Assembly: GCF_002261345.1 (NCBI RefSeq)
Contig: NZ_NEVT01000008.1
Location: 186,001-250,000 of the forward strand
From: Bordetella genomosp. 2
GTDB taxonomy: Bacteria; Pseudomonadota; Gammaproteobacteria; Burkholderiales; Burkholderiaceae_B
DNA: 64,000 bases
Reading direction: 5' to 3'
In this document: piece after piece, positions 44,242 to 53,950 of the stretch
Layout: each line of letters starts with the position of its first letter
Position numbering within the stretch: position 1 is the first letter of the stretch
Notes under the pieces: model-generated
Database searches by the model: none
Seen by the model: the letters and a program-made list of their open reading frames with translations, nothing else
What the model was told of the DNA's origin: nothing
Program-made: the position numbers and the translations under genes

Positions 44242-44584
44242 AGCGATCGGTCATATTGGGGAATACCCGGAGCCTAAAAAAGGCTATCTCCGGTTATCTC
44301 CCGCAGAAGTCCGAATTCTAGGCACACCGGGCAGCAAACCCGATGACGCCTAACAGCTACTGTTTTTTCTTACTATTCATTTACAAATACGAAAAGAATT
44401 GAACAATTGATCCTCTAGCAAATTGAGGATTTGAAACATTCTTGTGCTGTGATGTGGGCATTAATGCGGCGCAACAGGCGCATGCTCCGCCCTGCGCTGC
44501 CCACTCTTATATATAAGTATGTAGACCCGGCGACAGCCGTTTTGCTAGCATGCGCCTGACTTCGACTCGCAGCAAGGGGCGCGC
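44242..44584. promoter_or_regulatory. AT-rich divergent control region of the main T6SS operon
   Basis: A 343-nt gene-free spacer, strikingly AT-rich between about 44360 and 44440 in a GC-rich genome. It contains the heptad TTTCTTA (44366-44372) and its inverted near-match TACGAAA (44388-44394), a hexamer dyad ATCCTC/GAGGAT (44410-44415 and 44425-44430), and a perfect 12-bp palindrome CTTATATATAAG (44506-44517) nearer the plus-strand gene. A minus-strand hexamer pair TTGTTC-17-TAAATG is a weak promoter candidate for tssA. It most likely carries the tssA and DUF4105 promoters and operators. Confidence 0.55.
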
Positions 44585-45586
44585 GTGCTGGGCCAGGCCG
44601 TCTTCATCCTCTTCGTTGCGGCCACCGCCGCGTGGGGCACGCTGGCCCTGTACGTGCGGGCGCCCGCGGGGCCGCGCCTGACGCGGGTGCTGATCGGCGC
44701 ATGGCTGGCGGCCGCGCTGGCGGCCGGCGTGCTGGCGGGCCTGGGTCGCTGGGCGGGCGCGGCGCTCTATCTGGCGCCCGCCGGGTTGCTGGCCGCCTGG
44801 TGGCTGACCTTGCGCCCCTCCAACCAGCGCGACTGGGAGCCGAGCGTGGCGCGGACGCTGCGCGGCGTCATCGCGGGCGACACGGTCACGCTGGAAAACG
44901 TGCGCAATTTCCACTGGCGCACCCCCACGGATTACGACATACGCTGGGAGACGCGCCGCTACGCGCTCTCGGCGATCCGCTCGGTGGACCTGGCGCTGTC
45001 GTACTGGTCGCACACCGCCATCGCGCATACCCTGGTCTCGTTCGGCTTCGCCGGCGGCGACTACCTGGTGTTCTCGGTGGAGATCCGGCGCAAGAAGAAC
45101 GACCGCTTCTCGGAGATCGGCGGCTTCTTCCGCCAGTACGAATTGAGCATCGTGGCCGCCGACGAGCGCGACATCCTGCGGGTGCGCACCAACGTGCGCA
45201 ATGAGGAAGGCTATCTGTACCGGGTCCACATGGCGCCCGACGACATGCGAGCCCTGTTCGCCGAGTACGTCAGCCAGGCCAACCGGCTGGCTGAACAGCC
45301 GCGCTTCTACAACACGTTGACCGCCAACTGCACCACGCTGGTGTTCCGCATGGTCAACCGCATCGTCACTGGCCTGCCGCTCGACTACCGGCTGCTGGCT
45401 TCGGGCTACCTGCCCGAGTACCTGTACGACCTGGGCGCGCTGCGCGGCGCGGATTCGCTGCAGGCTTACCGCGAGCATGGCCGCTACACCGAGCGCGCGC
45501 GCGACGAGCGCGGCGGCGCAGACTTCTCGCGCCGCATCCGGCGCGGCGTACCCGGCATCGGCGCGGCCGAGCTGGCCGGCGAGTAG
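44585..45586 (+). CDS. DUF4105-domain membrane protein
   Basis: A 333-residue protein with two or three N-terminal membrane helices (to about residue 78) and a large DUF4105/Lnb-N-like domain (NFHWRTPTDYDIRWETR, SYWSHTAIAHTLVSFGF, YLVFSVEIRRKKND, FYNTLTANCTTLVF). The conserved His and Cys (SH and NCTT) suggest a papain-like, NlpC/P60-related hydrolase fold facing the periplasm. The start is GTG at 44585. The substrate is unknown. It is divergent from tssA but with no known functional link. Confidence 0.85.
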   Translation: MLGQAVFILFVAATAAWGTLALYVRAPAGPRLTRVLIGAWLAAALAAGVLAGLGRWAGAALYLAPAGLLAAWWLTLRPSNQRDWEPSVARTLRGVIAGDTVTLENVRNFHWRTPTDYDIRWETRRYALSAIRSVDLALSYWSHTAIAHTLVSFGFAGGDYLVFSVEIRRKKNDRFSEIGGFFRQYELSIVAADERDILRVRTNVRNEEGYLYRVHMAPDDMRALFAEYVSQANRLAEQPRFYNTLTANCTTLVFRMVNRIVTGLPLDYRLLASGYLPEYLYDLGALRGADSLQAYREHGRYTERARDERGGADFSRRIRRGVPGIGAAELAGE

Positions 45587-45675
45587 GCGCGCCGCCGTCG
45601 CCGGGGCATGCCGTTTGCTGCGCTCCTGGCCGCACGCGGCGCCATGCCGCCTTCCGCCAGCAAGGAGTACACCAG

Positions 45676-46008
45676 ATGGAATCCCGTTCCCCTCAACTGC
45701 AGATGTGCATCGACGAATGCCTGAAGTGCTATCAGTCGTGCCTGGGCATGGCCATGGGGCATTGCCTGGAACGCGGCGGCGCGCACCTCGACCCCGCCCA
45801 TTTCCGCCTCATGATCGCGTGCTCCGAGCTGTGCCGCACCGCCGCGCACTTCATGCTCACCGGCGTGCCGCACCACCAGCACATTTGCGCCGATTGCGCC
45901 GCGATCTGCCGGCAGTGCGCCGACAGTTGCGACCCGCTGGACGGCATGGACGAATGCGCCGCCATGTGCCGGCGCTGCGCCGACGCCTGCGAGCGCATGG
46001 CCGGTTGA
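45676..46008 (+). CDS. Cys-rich four-helix-bundle protein, cytosolic copper-storage (Csp3/DUF326) type
   Basis: A 110-residue protein with 16 Cys (for example 11, 15, 18, 22; 71, 74, 78, 81, 85; 94, 98, 101, 105) spaced three or four apart along helices, the pattern of Csp proteins that hold many Cu(I) ions in a four-helix core. A His-rich turn (HHQH, 66-69) lies between helices. There is no signal peptide, so cytosolic Csp3-like storage is expected. AAGGAG lies 9 nt before the ATG. Copper binding is inferred from family. Confidence 0.88.
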   Translation: MESRSPQLQMCIDECLKCYQSCLGMAMGHCLERGGAHLDPAHFRLMIACSELCRTAAHFMLTGVPHHQHICADCAAICRQCADSCDPLDGMDECAAMCRRCADACERMAG

Positions 46009-46018
46009 CGCCGCGCGC

Positions 46019-46483
46019 TCATGCCGGCTTGACCGTCATCAGGTAGAAAATGGCCACGAAGGCGACGAACGCGACCACGCCCAGCGCGAACCAGAGCCGG
46101 AAATAGCGCCAATAGGCGGGCGGCAACGCGGCGCCGCGCGCGGCGGCGGCGCGGGCCAGGTCGCGCAGGCGCATCTGCAGCCACACGACCGGCAGCCAGC
46201 AGGCGATCGCCACGATATACAGGCCAACCGACCAGCGCAGCCAGGCGGCGTCCCACCCCATGCCGGCCACGCGCACCATCCAGTAGCCGGTCAGCGGCTG
46301 GGCGATGGCGGTAGTGGCTGTGAACAGCCAGTCCGCCACCACCACATAGCCGGCGACGCTGGCCGCCGTGCGCGCGTCGCGGCTGAGCGCGGCGGCCAGG
46401 AAATAATAGGCGCTGCCGATGCCGGTGCCGAACAGCACGGTCGATGACAGCACATGCAGCCACTTCGCTATCGCGTATTCCAT
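46019..46483 (-). CDS. DUF2269-family membrane protein
   Basis: A 154-residue integral membrane protein with four predicted helices (about 5-30, 43-66, 83-104, 128-149). The start KWLHVLSSTVLFGTGIG carries the conserved His of DUF2269 proteins. Its start overlaps the upstream SDR-DoxX gene by 16 nt, so the two are co-expressed. The function is unknown. Confidence 0.8.
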   Translation of the reverse strand: MEYAIAKWLHVLSSTVLFGTGIGSAYYFLAAALSRDARTAASVAGYVVVADWLFTATTAIAQPLTGYWMVRVAGMGWDAAWLRWSVGLYIVAIACWLPVVWLQMRLRDLARAAAARGAALPPAYWRYFRLWFALGVVAFVAFVAIFYLMTVKPA

Positions 46484-47757
46484 GGTCGCTCCAGTGCGTA
46501 CAGCAGCCACAGCATGGCGAGCAGCGGCACGTTCTTCAGCACCGGTCCGTAGGGATGCAGCCAGAATTCGGGCAGCCGCCACGAGATGATGGCGGTGTAG
46601 CCCAGCACCAGCGCCGCCTGCGCGGCCCACAAGCGGCGTGTGCGGCGCGGCAGCAGGACCAGCAGGCCCAGCACAATATCGAGCAGCGCCGCGCCGTACA
46701 GGGCCAGCGGCTGCAGCCCCGCCGGGACGCCGGCGCGCGCCAGCAGTTCGTAGCTGGATGCCACCGGATAAATGCCCAGCGACAGCACGCCGGTGACGAT
46801 CCATAGGCAGGCCAGGCTCAGGCGCAGGATGGGCAGCAGCCAGTAGAGCGTGGCCTGGGTACGCTGGGCGGCCGCGTCCTCCGGCGCGATAAAGGCGCGC
46901 ACGCCGCGCGGCGGCCGGCCCAGCAGCCGGGCGATCGCGCCGGCATCGGCGCTGTTGCCCCGCCGCAGCATGCGCCACGCATCCAGGTCGAACAGCATGC
47001 CGGGCCACCAGGCGCCCAGGCGCGCCGCGGCGGCGGCCAGCCATGCGGGAACGGGCAGGAACCGCGCGCGCCCCGGCACGCCAAGGGCGGCCCGCAAGTC
47101 CGCCAGGAACGCGCGCCAGGACAGGGGCCGCGGCCCGACCAGCGCGATGCGCGCCGGCTGCGGCCGCGCCGGATCGGCCAGCGCCACCACGGCCGCCGCC
47201 ACGTCGTCGACATGCACCGGCTGCACGCGCGCGCTGCCCAGCTCGGGCGCGGGAATCCAGGGCAGCGTCGCCAGCGCAACGAACAGCGCGGCGCTGGCGC
47301 CATCCTTGCCGTAGACCAGCGAAGGTTGCAGCACCACCGCATCGAGCGACAGCGACAACAGATAGTGGTCGGCGGCGCGCTTGCTGCGATGGTAGGCGGT
47401 GCCGGCCTGCGCGTCCGCGCCCAATGCGGATATCTGGATGACCCGCCGCACGCCCGCGCGGGCGCACGCCGCGAACAGCGCCTGCGGCGCGCGTACATGC
47501 AACTGCTGGAACGTGGCGTGCGCCGACTCGCGGAAAATGCCGACCGCGTTGACCACGATATCGACGCCCGCCAACAGGTCGCGCCAGGCCGGCGGGTCGT
47601 CGGCCTGGTTGAAATCCACGGCGCGGTACTCGATGTCCGCCGGCTTGCGCGCCGGCACCCGCCGCACGCCGGCCGCCACCGCGTGGCCGGCATCGGCCAG
47701 GGCGCGCACGATATGCCGCCCCAGAAACCCGTTGGCGCCGATCACCAGGACCTTCAT
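46468..47757 (-). CDS. NAD(P)-binding SDR protein fused to a DoxX-like membrane domain
   Basis: A 429-residue fusion. Residues 1 to about 285 form an atypical/extended SDR Rossmann domain (GANGFLGRHI at 7-16; YHRSK gives the YxxxK pair) like NDUFA9-type or NmrA-like epimerases. The last about 120 residues are a DoxX-type four-helix membrane domain (LPILRLSLACLWIVTGVLSL to the end). Such fusions are known in proteobacteria without an assigned reaction. The start is well defined by MKVLVIGANG. It is followed, overlapping, by the DUF2269 gene. Confidence 0.85.
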   Translation of the reverse strand: MKVLVIGANGFLGRHIVRALADAGHAVAAGVRRVPARKPADIEYRAVDFNQADDPPAWRDLLAGVDIVVNAVGIFRESAHATFQQLHVRAPQALFAACARAGVRRVIQISALGADAQAGTAYHRSKRAADHYLLSLSLDAVVLQPSLVYGKDGASAALFVALATLPWIPAPELGSARVQPVHVDDVAAAVVALADPARPQPARIALVGPRPLSWRAFLADLRAALGVPGRARFLPVPAWLAAAAARLGAWWPGMLFDLDAWRMLRRGNSADAGAIARLLGRPPRGVRAFIAPEDAAAQRTQATLYWLLPILRLSLACLWIVTGVLSLGIYPVASSYELLARAGVPAGLQPLALYGAALLDIVLGLLVLLPRRTRRLWAAQAALVLGYTAIISWRLPEFWLHPYGPVLKNVPLLAMLWLLYALERPWNTR

Positions 47758-47852
47758 GGCGCGCCGCCGGGAAGCACTCGCGCACCAACCGTTACAGTCG
47801 CCCGCCCGCCGGCGGGGCATGCTGGAAGCGGATGAATCGACCGAGAGACAAC

Positions 47853-48317
47853 ATGAGCCTCATTGTCGAAGCAACGGCGCGCGCGCTGGTATCGGGCACG
47901 ACGGCCAGCGCATTGTCCACGCTGGCCCTGGCGGGTTGCGGCGCGCGCGACTGCGGCAGCGTATTCGCGCCCGTCAATGCGGTCAGCCACTGGCTGTGGC
48001 GCGACCGCGCATTGCGGCAGCAGCAGCCCTCGTGGCGCTACACCCGGACCGGATACGTCATTCATCATGCCATGTCCATCCTGTGGGGCGCCGCCTATGA
48101 AACCCTGATCTACAGCGAGCGCGCCGACGGCCCGCGCTGGCGCCCCTACGCCGCCGGGCTCGGCGTCGCCGCGACCGCCTGCCTGGTCGACCTGAAGGCC
48201 ACGCCGCGCCGCCTGACGCCCGGCTTCGAACGCCGCTTGTCCGGCCGCTCGCTGGCGATCGTCTACGCGGCCTTCGGCATCGGCCTGGCGCTCACGCGCT
48301 TCGCGCGTCGGCCTTAG
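47853..48317 (+). CDS. Small membrane protein of unknown function
   Basis: A 154-residue protein with hydrophobic segments near 8-28, 72-90, 100-117 and 132-150, probably a four-helix membrane protein. A start at 47832 (7 codons longer) is also possible; the chosen ATG has GAGAG 5 nt upstream. I do not recognise the family. Its 3' end overlaps the convergent BON-domain gene by 26 nt. Confidence 0.7.
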   Translation: MSLIVEATARALVSGTTASALSTLALAGCGARDCGSVFAPVNAVSHWLWRDRALRQQQPSWRYTRTGYVIHHAMSILWGAAYETLIYSERADGPRWRPYAAGLGVAATACLVDLKATPRRLTPGFERRLSGRSLAIVYAAFGIGLALTRFARRP

Positions 48318-48843
48318 CGGCGACGCGGATGCGGTTTTCGACCTCGTTCACGCCGCGCGTCTCCACCGCGGCATCCTCGACCGCGTGCTTGATCCAGCGG
48401 GCCGGGACATTGCCGGTCAGCACCGCCTTGCCGGCGGACACCGCCACCTCGACTTCAGCCACCTCCAGGCCGCTGCGGCTGAGCCGCTCGCACAAGTCGT
48501 CGTGGATGTATTCGTCCGAGCGCACGTAGCCCTTGGGGTACACCGGGGCACGCGGCTGGCTCTGGTACGGGAAGCTCAAGCCCGAGCGGCCCGGGAAATC
48601 GCCCTGGCCGGCGCCCTGGCCGCGCCATTGCGGATCGTCGGTCCAGCTGTCGCGGCGCGCATAGCGCTCGGGCGTTTCGCGGCGCGCGTGCGCGCCGCCG
48701 GCCGGGTCGTCGTAGCGGCGGCCATAGGGATCATGGTCCTGGGTATACGATTCGCCGCCGCCCGGATAGCCGGAATTGGAATGGCGGTCGCGGTTGGGCC
48801 GGTCCGCCGGCTCGTCCGGCGGAGTATTGTGGCGATAGCGCAT
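48292..48843 (-). CDS. BON-domain protein with long disordered N-terminus
   Basis: A 183-residue protein. The first about 110 residues are Arg/Asp/Gly/Tyr/Pro-rich and likely disordered; the C-terminal about 70 residues (YIHDDLCERLSRSG to the end) form a single BON domain (VEVAVSAGKAVLTGNVP, ETRGVNEVENRI). There is no signal peptide, unlike OsmY, so a cytoplasmic or unusually exported protein is possible. BON domains bind phospholipid or ligands in envelope proteins. Confidence 0.85.
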   Translation of the reverse strand: MRYRHNTPPDEPADRPNRDRHSNSGYPGGGESYTQDHDPYGRRYDDPAGGAHARRETPERYARRDSWTDDPQWRGQGAGQGDFPGRSGLSFPYQSQPRAPVYPKGYVRSDEYIHDDLCERLSRSGLEVAEVEVAVSAGKAVLTGNVPARWIKHAVEDAAVETRGVNEVENRIRVAAKADARSA

Positions 48844-48926
48844 GGTCTGCCCCCCATTGCGGAAATCAACATGCATGCGCTTCGCAATTAGCGTGCCGGC
48901 CCTCCCGGCGCAGCCGGCCGGCGCCG

Positions 48927-50384
48927 CTATGCCCCGGCCTGCCGGCGCAGCACCCGGCCGGGCCGCGCCCCGCCCGGCTTGCCGTCGCGCCACACCACCG
49001 CGCCGTTGACCAGCACCGTGTCGATGCCTTGCGAGGGCGCGATCGGCTTGGCGAAGGTGGCGCGCTCGTCGACCGTGCCGGCATCGAAGATCGCCAGATC
49101 GGCGTAGGCGCCCTCGCGCACCACGCCGCGGTCGGCCAGGCCGAAGCGGGCGGCGGTCAGGCCGCTCATCTTGTGCACCGCCTTCTCAAGCGAGAACAGG
49201 CCCAGCCCGCGCCCATAGTGCCCAAGCACGCGCGGGAAGGTGCCCCACAGGCGCGGATGCGGCTGCTCGTCGTGTGGCAGCCCGTCCGAGCCGATCATGG
49301 TTTCGTCGAACTGCAGGATGCGCTGCACATCGGCGTCGTCCATCCGGAAATAGATCGCGCCGGCCGGCAGCAGCCGCTCGACTGCCTCCTCCAGCGAGCA
49401 GCCCATTTCGCGCACGATGTCGGCCAGGTCGCGGCCGGCGTACTGCGGCAGGCTGCGCGACCAGGTCACGATGGTCCGCGACGACCCCGCCGCGTGCCGG
49501 TAGGTCAGGATCGTCGACGAGGCCGGATAGGGATAGCAATCCAGGCACACCGGCTGGCGCGCCATCGCCTCGCGGATGTGCTGCAGCGTCTGGACCGAAC
49601 GGCCATGGTTGTTCACGCCGGCCAGCTTGTGGTGCGAGATGACCACCGGCACGCCCAGCTCGCGGCCGATGCGGAAGGTCTCGTCGAGCGCCGCCATGAT
49701 CTCGTCGCCCTCGTCGCGCATATGCGTGCAGTACAGCCCGCCGTACTCGGTCAGCGGGCGGCAGACCTCGATCACTTCTTCGGTGGGCGCCGCCATGGCG
49801 GGCGCATAGGCCAGGCCGGTCGATACGCCGATGGCGCCGGATTCCATGGCCTCGGTCACGTGGTCGCGCATGGCGGCGATCTCGGCGGCGCTGGCGGGCC
49901 GCGCCAGGTCGTCCATGGTGATCACCCGCAGCGTCGAATGGCCCACCAGCATGGCGCAATTGGTGGCGGCCGGCTGGGCCCGCAGGGCGTCCAGATAATC
50001 GCCGAAGCGCGCATACCGGTACCACTGGCCGGTATTGTCCAGCAGGTCCAGCGGCGGCGTGACGGTGGCGGGCGCGGGCTGCGGCATCGGCGCCAGCGAA
50101 ATGCCGCAATTGCCGCCGATCACCGTGGTGACCCCCTGGCTCACCTTGGCCGCCATGTCGCCCGCGGACAGCATGACGCGGTCGTCGTGGGTATGCGCGT
50201 CGATGAAACCGGGCGCGGCCACCAGGCCGCGCGCATCGATTTCCAGGCGGCCGCGCCCGCCGCTCAGGTCGCCGACGCGGGCGATGCGGTCGCCCTCGAT
50301 GCCGATGTCGCCGTCGAAGCGCGCCGCGCCCGTGCCATCGACGATCTCGGCATGGCGGATCAGTACGTCATAAGTGGCTTGCAT
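48927..50384 (-). CDS. N-acyl-D-amino-acid deacylase (D-aminoacylase)
   Basis: A 485-residue amidohydrolase that releases D-amino acids from their N-acyl derivatives. It is very close in length and motifs to the Alcaligenes A6 enzyme: metal-binding HTH (His64, His66), bridging Cys93 (GGNCG), HHKLAG, and SDGLPHDEQPHPRLWGTFPRVLGHY-type C-terminal segment with the catalytic Asp. All these residues are intact. It is the last gene of the nine-gene operon, 21 nt after the ABC ATPase, so its substrate is probably brought in by that transporter. Confidence 0.95.
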   Translation of the reverse strand: MQATYDVLIRHAEIVDGTGAARFDGDIGIEGDRIARVGDLSGGRGRLEIDARGLVAAPGFIDAHTHDDRVMLSAGDMAAKVSQGVTTVIGGNCGISLAPMPQPAPATVTPPLDLLDNTGQWYRYARFGDYLDALRAQPAATNCAMLVGHSTLRVITMDDLARPASAAEIAAMRDHVTEAMESGAIGVSTGLAYAPAMAAPTEEVIEVCRPLTEYGGLYCTHMRDEGDEIMAALDETFRIGRELGVPVVISHHKLAGVNNHGRSVQTLQHIREAMARQPVCLDCYPYPASSTILTYRHAAGSSRTIVTWSRSLPQYAGRDLADIVREMGCSLEEAVERLLPAGAIYFRMDDADVQRILQFDETMIGSDGLPHDEQPHPRLWGTFPRVLGHYGRGLGLFSLEKAVHKMSGLTAARFGLADRGVVREGAYADLAIFDAGTVDERATFAKPIAPSQGIDTVLVNGAVVWRDGKPGGARPGRVLRRQAGA

Positions 50385-50405
50385 GATGAAACCTCGTCAA
50401 GGGAA

Positions 50406-52088
50406 TCAGGCGCCGCCGGCGGCCGCCTGGAGAGCGGCGGGCATCGGGCGGAAATGGCGGAAGTCCCAGTCGCGCCCCGGCGCGGCATCCAGCAGCGCCC
50501 GGGTGTACGGCTGGCGCGGCGCAGTCAGCACCTGCGCGGCCGGGCCGCTTTCCACCATGCGGCCGTGCTGCATGACCATGATGGAATCGCACACCTGCGC
50601 CGCCACGCGCAGGTCGTGCGTGATGAACAGCACCGCCACGCCGGTGCGCGCGCGGATGTCGTCCAGCAATGCCAGCACCTGCGCCTGCACCGAGACGTCG
50701 AGCGCGGAAACGGCCTCGTCCGCCACCAGGATATCGGGCTCCAGCGCCAGCGCCCGCGCGATGCAGATACGCTGGCGCTGGCCGCCGGAGAACTGGTGGG
50801 GATAGCGCTGCAGCACGCCGGCGTCCAGCCCCACTAGCTCCATCAGCGTGCCCGCGCGGTCGAGCGCCTGTGCGCGCGGCATGCCGTAGTTGACCAGGCC
50901 TTCGATGATCGATTCGCCGACTTTGACGCGCGGATTGAGCGACCGGTAGGGGTCCTGGAACACGATCTGCACGCGCTGCCGCAAAGGCCGCAGGCGCCGC
51001 CCGCCGACCCCGGCGACCTCGTCGCCATGCACCCGGATGCTGCCCGAGCTGGGTTCCTGCAGGCGCACGATGCAGCGCGCCACGGTGGATTTGCCCGAAC
51101 CCGATTCGCCCACGATGCCGAGGATCTCGCCGCGCCGCAGCGTCAGGCCGATATCCACGGCCGCCTGCACGACCCGCGAGCGGCCGAACAGGCGCCGCTC
51201 GGCATAGGTCTTGTGCAGCCCCGCCACTTCCAGCACCACCTCGTCCCGGTTCGGCGCGCGCGGCTCGGGCACCAGGCTGGGCACGGACGACACCAGCATG
51301 CGGGTATAGTCCTGCGCCGGCGCGGCCAGGACCTGCTGGCGCGCGCCCACCCCCACCACGTGCCCGCGGTTCATCACCACGACACGATCGGCGATCTCGG
51401 CCACCACGCCGAAATCGTGGGTAATGAACAGCACGGCGGTATTGTGCTTGTCCTGCAGCTCGCGGATCAGGGCCAGGATCTGCTTCTGGGTGGTCACGTC
51501 CAGGGCGGTGGTCGGCTCGTCGGCGATCAGCAGCCGGGGCTCCAGGATCAGCGCGATGCAGATCACCACGCGCTGGCGCTGGCCGCCCGACAACTGGTGC
51601 GGGTAGCTGTCGTAGATGCGTTCCGGCTCGGGCAGGTGCACGGCCGCCAACATCTCCAGCACGCGGCGCCGGCGCTCGCGCTTGTCGTAGTCGCGATGGA
51701 TGCACAGCACTTCGTCGATCTGCCGACCCACCGTCTCGACCGGATTGAGGGCGGTCATGGGCTCCTGGAAGATCATCGCCATGCGGGTGGCGCGCAGTTC
51801 GCGCAGGCGTTCGGGGCTGGCGCGCAGCACGTCTTCGCCATCCAGCAGGACGCGCCCGCCGGTGCAGCGCAGGCCGTCCGGCGGCAGCAGCCCCATCACG
51901 GAAAACGCCGTGACCGACTTGCCCGATCCCGATTCGCCCACCACGCAGACGGTCTCGCCGGGCCGCACGTCGAAGCTGACGCCGCGCACCACGCTGCGGG
52001 CCGGCTGCCCGGCCAGGCCGACCGACAGGTCCTCGATGCGCAGGACCGGCTCCGCCGCGGCGCCGGATTGCATGGATGTTTCGCTCAT
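50406..52088 (-). CDS. Peptide/opine-type ABC transporter, fused dual ATPase
   Basis: A 560-residue protein containing two complete ATPase domains, like GsiA or a DppD-DppF fusion. Each has Walker A GESGSGKS (51-58 and about 320-327), a signature ([16 protein letters not shown]), Walker B ([18 protein letters not shown]) and H-loop. It powers uptake by the two permeases upstream. The start at 52088 overlaps the permease stop (ATGA). The second Walker B ends DEAVS rather than DEPTS, still with the catalytic Glu. Confidence 0.95.
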   Translation of the reverse strand: MSETSMQSGAAAEPVLRIEDLSVGLAGQPARSVVRGVSFDVRPGETVCVVGESGSGKSVTAFSVMGLLPPDGLRCTGGRVLLDGEDVLRASPERLRELRATRMAMIFQEPMTALNPVETVGRQIDEVLCIHRDYDKRERRRRVLEMLAAVHLPEPERIYDSYPHQLSGGQRQRVVICIALILEPRLLIADEPTTALDVTTQKQILALIRELQDKHNTAVLFITHDFGVVAEIADRVVVMNRGHVVGVGARQQVLAAPAQDYTRMLVSSVPSLVPEPRAPNRDEVVLEVAGLHKTYAERRLFGRSRVVQAAVDIGLTLRRGEILGIVGESGSGKSTVARCIVRLQEPSSGSIRVHGDEVAGVGGRRLRPLRQRVQIVFQDPYRSLNPRVKVGESIIEGLVNYGMPRAQALDRAGTLMELVGLDAGVLQRYPHQFSGGQRQRICIARALALEPDILVADEAVSALDVSVQAQVLALLDDIRARTGVAVLFITHDLRVAAQVCDSIMVMQHGRMVESGPAAQVLTAPRQPYTRALLDAAPGRDWDFRHFRPMPAALQAAAGGA

Positions 52089-52993
52089 GATCTCCTCGCC
52101 ATCTTGGGGTCGAGCACGTCGCGCAGCACGTCGCCCAGCACATTGACGCTGAGCAGCGTCAGGGCCAGCACCACGCCGGGATACAGCACCAGCCCGGGCT
52201 GCAGCTGGAAGTACATGCGGCCGTCGGCCATCATGTTGCCCCACGACGGGATCTCGGTGGGCAGCCCGGCGCCCAGGAAGCTGAGCGTGGCCTCGGTCAG
52301 GATGGCCGACGCGAAAATGAACGTGCCCTGCACGATCAGCGGAGCCACGGTATTGGGCACCATGTGGCGCAGCAGCAGGCGATGCAGCGGCGAGCCCAGC
52401 GAAACGGCGGCCTCGACGTAGGGCTCGGACCGCACGTTGAGGATCACGCCGCGCACCAGGCGCACCACCCGCGGCACTTCCGGCACGATGATCGCCACCA
52501 GCACCGTGGCCAGCGTGCCGCCGGTCAGCGACACCAGCGCAATCGCCAGCAGGATGCTGGGGATCGCCATGATGCCGTCCATCACCCGCATGATGATGGC
52601 GTCGGCGGCGCGGAAGTAGCCGGCGATCACGCCGATCACCAGGCCCAGCAGGATGCTGGCGAGCATGGCGCCGAGGCCGACGATGAGCGACACGCGCGCG
52701 CCGTACAGCACGCGCGAGTAAGTATCGCGGCCGAAGGCGTCGGTGCCCAGCCAGTGCTCGGCCGATACGCCGGCGAAGCGCCGGCCCGGGTCGATGGCGA
52801 TCGGGTCCATGGTGCCCAGCACCGGCGCGAGCACCGACAGCACCACGACCACGCTGAAGATCACGAAGGCCGCCAGCACCGGCGGGCTCTTGAGCGCCTG
52901 TGCGAGCTGCGCCGCCAGCGTCTGCGCGGCCGGCATGGACAGCGCGGCCGGGTCGCCGGCCTGCAGCGCGGGGCGGACGGGGTCGATGTTCAT
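52085..52993 (-). CDS. Peptide ABC transporter permease, DppC type
   Basis: A 302-residue membrane permease with an extended N-terminus, first helix at about 37-60 and five further helices. It carries the OppB/OppC EAA loop (EPYVEAAVSLGSPLHRLLLRHMVPN) that contacts the ATPase. It starts 7 nt after the DppB-type gene and overlaps the ATPase gene by 4 nt. Confidence 0.94.
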   Translation of the reverse strand: MNIDPVRPALQAGDPAALSMPAAQTLAAQLAQALKSPPVLAAFVIFSVVVVLSVLAPVLGTMDPIAIDPGRRFAGVSAEHWLGTDAFGRDTYSRVLYGARVSLIVGLGAMLASILLGLVIGVIAGYFRAADAIIMRVMDGIMAIPSILLAIALVSLTGGTLATVLVAIIVPEVPRVVRLVRGVILNVRSEPYVEAAVSLGSPLHRLLLRHMVPNTVAPLIVQGTFIFASAILTEATLSFLGAGLPTEIPSWGNMMADGRMYFQLQPGLVLYPGVVLALTLLSVNVLGDVLRDVLDPKMARRS

Positions 52994-53000
52994 GGTTGCC

Positions 53001-53942
53001 TCAATATCGGATGCGGGGATCGAACACGGTGTACAGCACGTCCACCACCAGGTTGATCAGGATGTAGGTGAACGAGAACAGCAGGATCAGGCCCTGGATT
53101 ACCGGGTAGTCGCGCGCCAGCACCGCCTCCACCACCAGCCGGCCCAGGCCGGGCAGGTTGAAGACCGACTCGGTCACCACCACCCCGGTGATCAGCGACG
53201 CGATGCCGATGCCGATGATGGTGACGATGGGCACGGCCGCGTTGCGCAGCGCGTGGCGCAGCAGGATGGCGCGTTCCCGCGCGCCCTTGGCCCGCGCGGT
53301 GCGGATGAAATCCTCGCCCATCACTTCGATGATGCTGCTGCGCGTGATCCGCGCCACCAGGGCGATGTAGATGCCGCTGAGCGCCAGCGTGGGCAGCACC
53401 AGGCGATGGGCGAACGGCCAGAATCCGCCCGCCGCCGGCTTGTATCCCTGCACGGGGAACCAGCCCAGCTTCAGCGCCAGCAGGTAGATGAGCAGGTAGC
53501 CGATCACGAAAGTCGGCACGGAAAAACCGAATACCGACAGCGTCATCACCAGGCGGTCGAGCAGCTTGCCGCGCTTGCGCGCCGCGACGATGCCCATCGG
53601 CACCGCCACGATTACCGTCACGACGATGGTCGCCAGCGCCAGCGCCAAAGTGGGGCCGACCCGGTTGCCGATCAGGTCCAGCACCGGCTTGCCGGACAGC
53701 AGCGATACCCCCAGGTCGCCGCGCGCCAGCTGTCCCATCCAGACCCCGAACTGCGTCAGGATGGGCTGGTCCAGCCCCATGCTCTGGCGGATCGCTTCGA
53801 GCTGCGCCCCGGTGGCGTCATCGCCGGCCAGGATGGCCGCCGGGTCCCCCGGGGTCAGGCGCAGCATGGCGAACACCACCACCGCCACCATGACCATGAC
53901 GGGCACCGTGGCCAGCAGCCGGCGGGCAATGTAGGCAAGCAT
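53001..53942 (-). CDS. Peptide ABC transporter permease, DppB type
   Basis: A 313-residue permease with six helices, the N-terminal RRLLATVPVMVMVAVVVF helix and RLTPGDPA loop typical of DppB/GsiC, and an EAA loop (FIRTARAKGARERAILLRHALRN). ATG 53942 has AGGA at about 6 nt; an in-frame GTG at 53954 overlaps the binding-protein TGA (GTGA) and could be the coupled start. It forms the channel with the DppC-type gene. Confidence 0.94.
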   Translation of the reverse strand: MLAYIARRLLATVPVMVMVAVVVFAMLRLTPGDPAAILAGDDATGAQLEAIRQSMGLDQPILTQFGVWMGQLARGDLGVSLLSGKPVLDLIGNRVGPTLALALATIVVTVIVAVPMGIVAARKRGKLLDRLVMTLSVFGFSVPTFVIGYLLIYLLALKLGWFPVQGYKPAAGGFWPFAHRLVLPTLALSGIYIALVARITRSSIIEVMGEDFIRTARAKGARERAILLRHALRNAAVPIVTIIGIGIASLITGVVVTESVFNLPGLGRLVVEAVLARDYPVIQGLILLFSFTYILINLVVDVLYTVFDPRIRY

Positions 53943-53950
53943 GGGCGTCC

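Noticed and set aside
44506-44517. Insertion-sequence target duplication or att site at the TA-rich palindrome
   Set aside because: No transposase, integrase or matching repeat copy is found nearby. It is better read as part of a promoter region.
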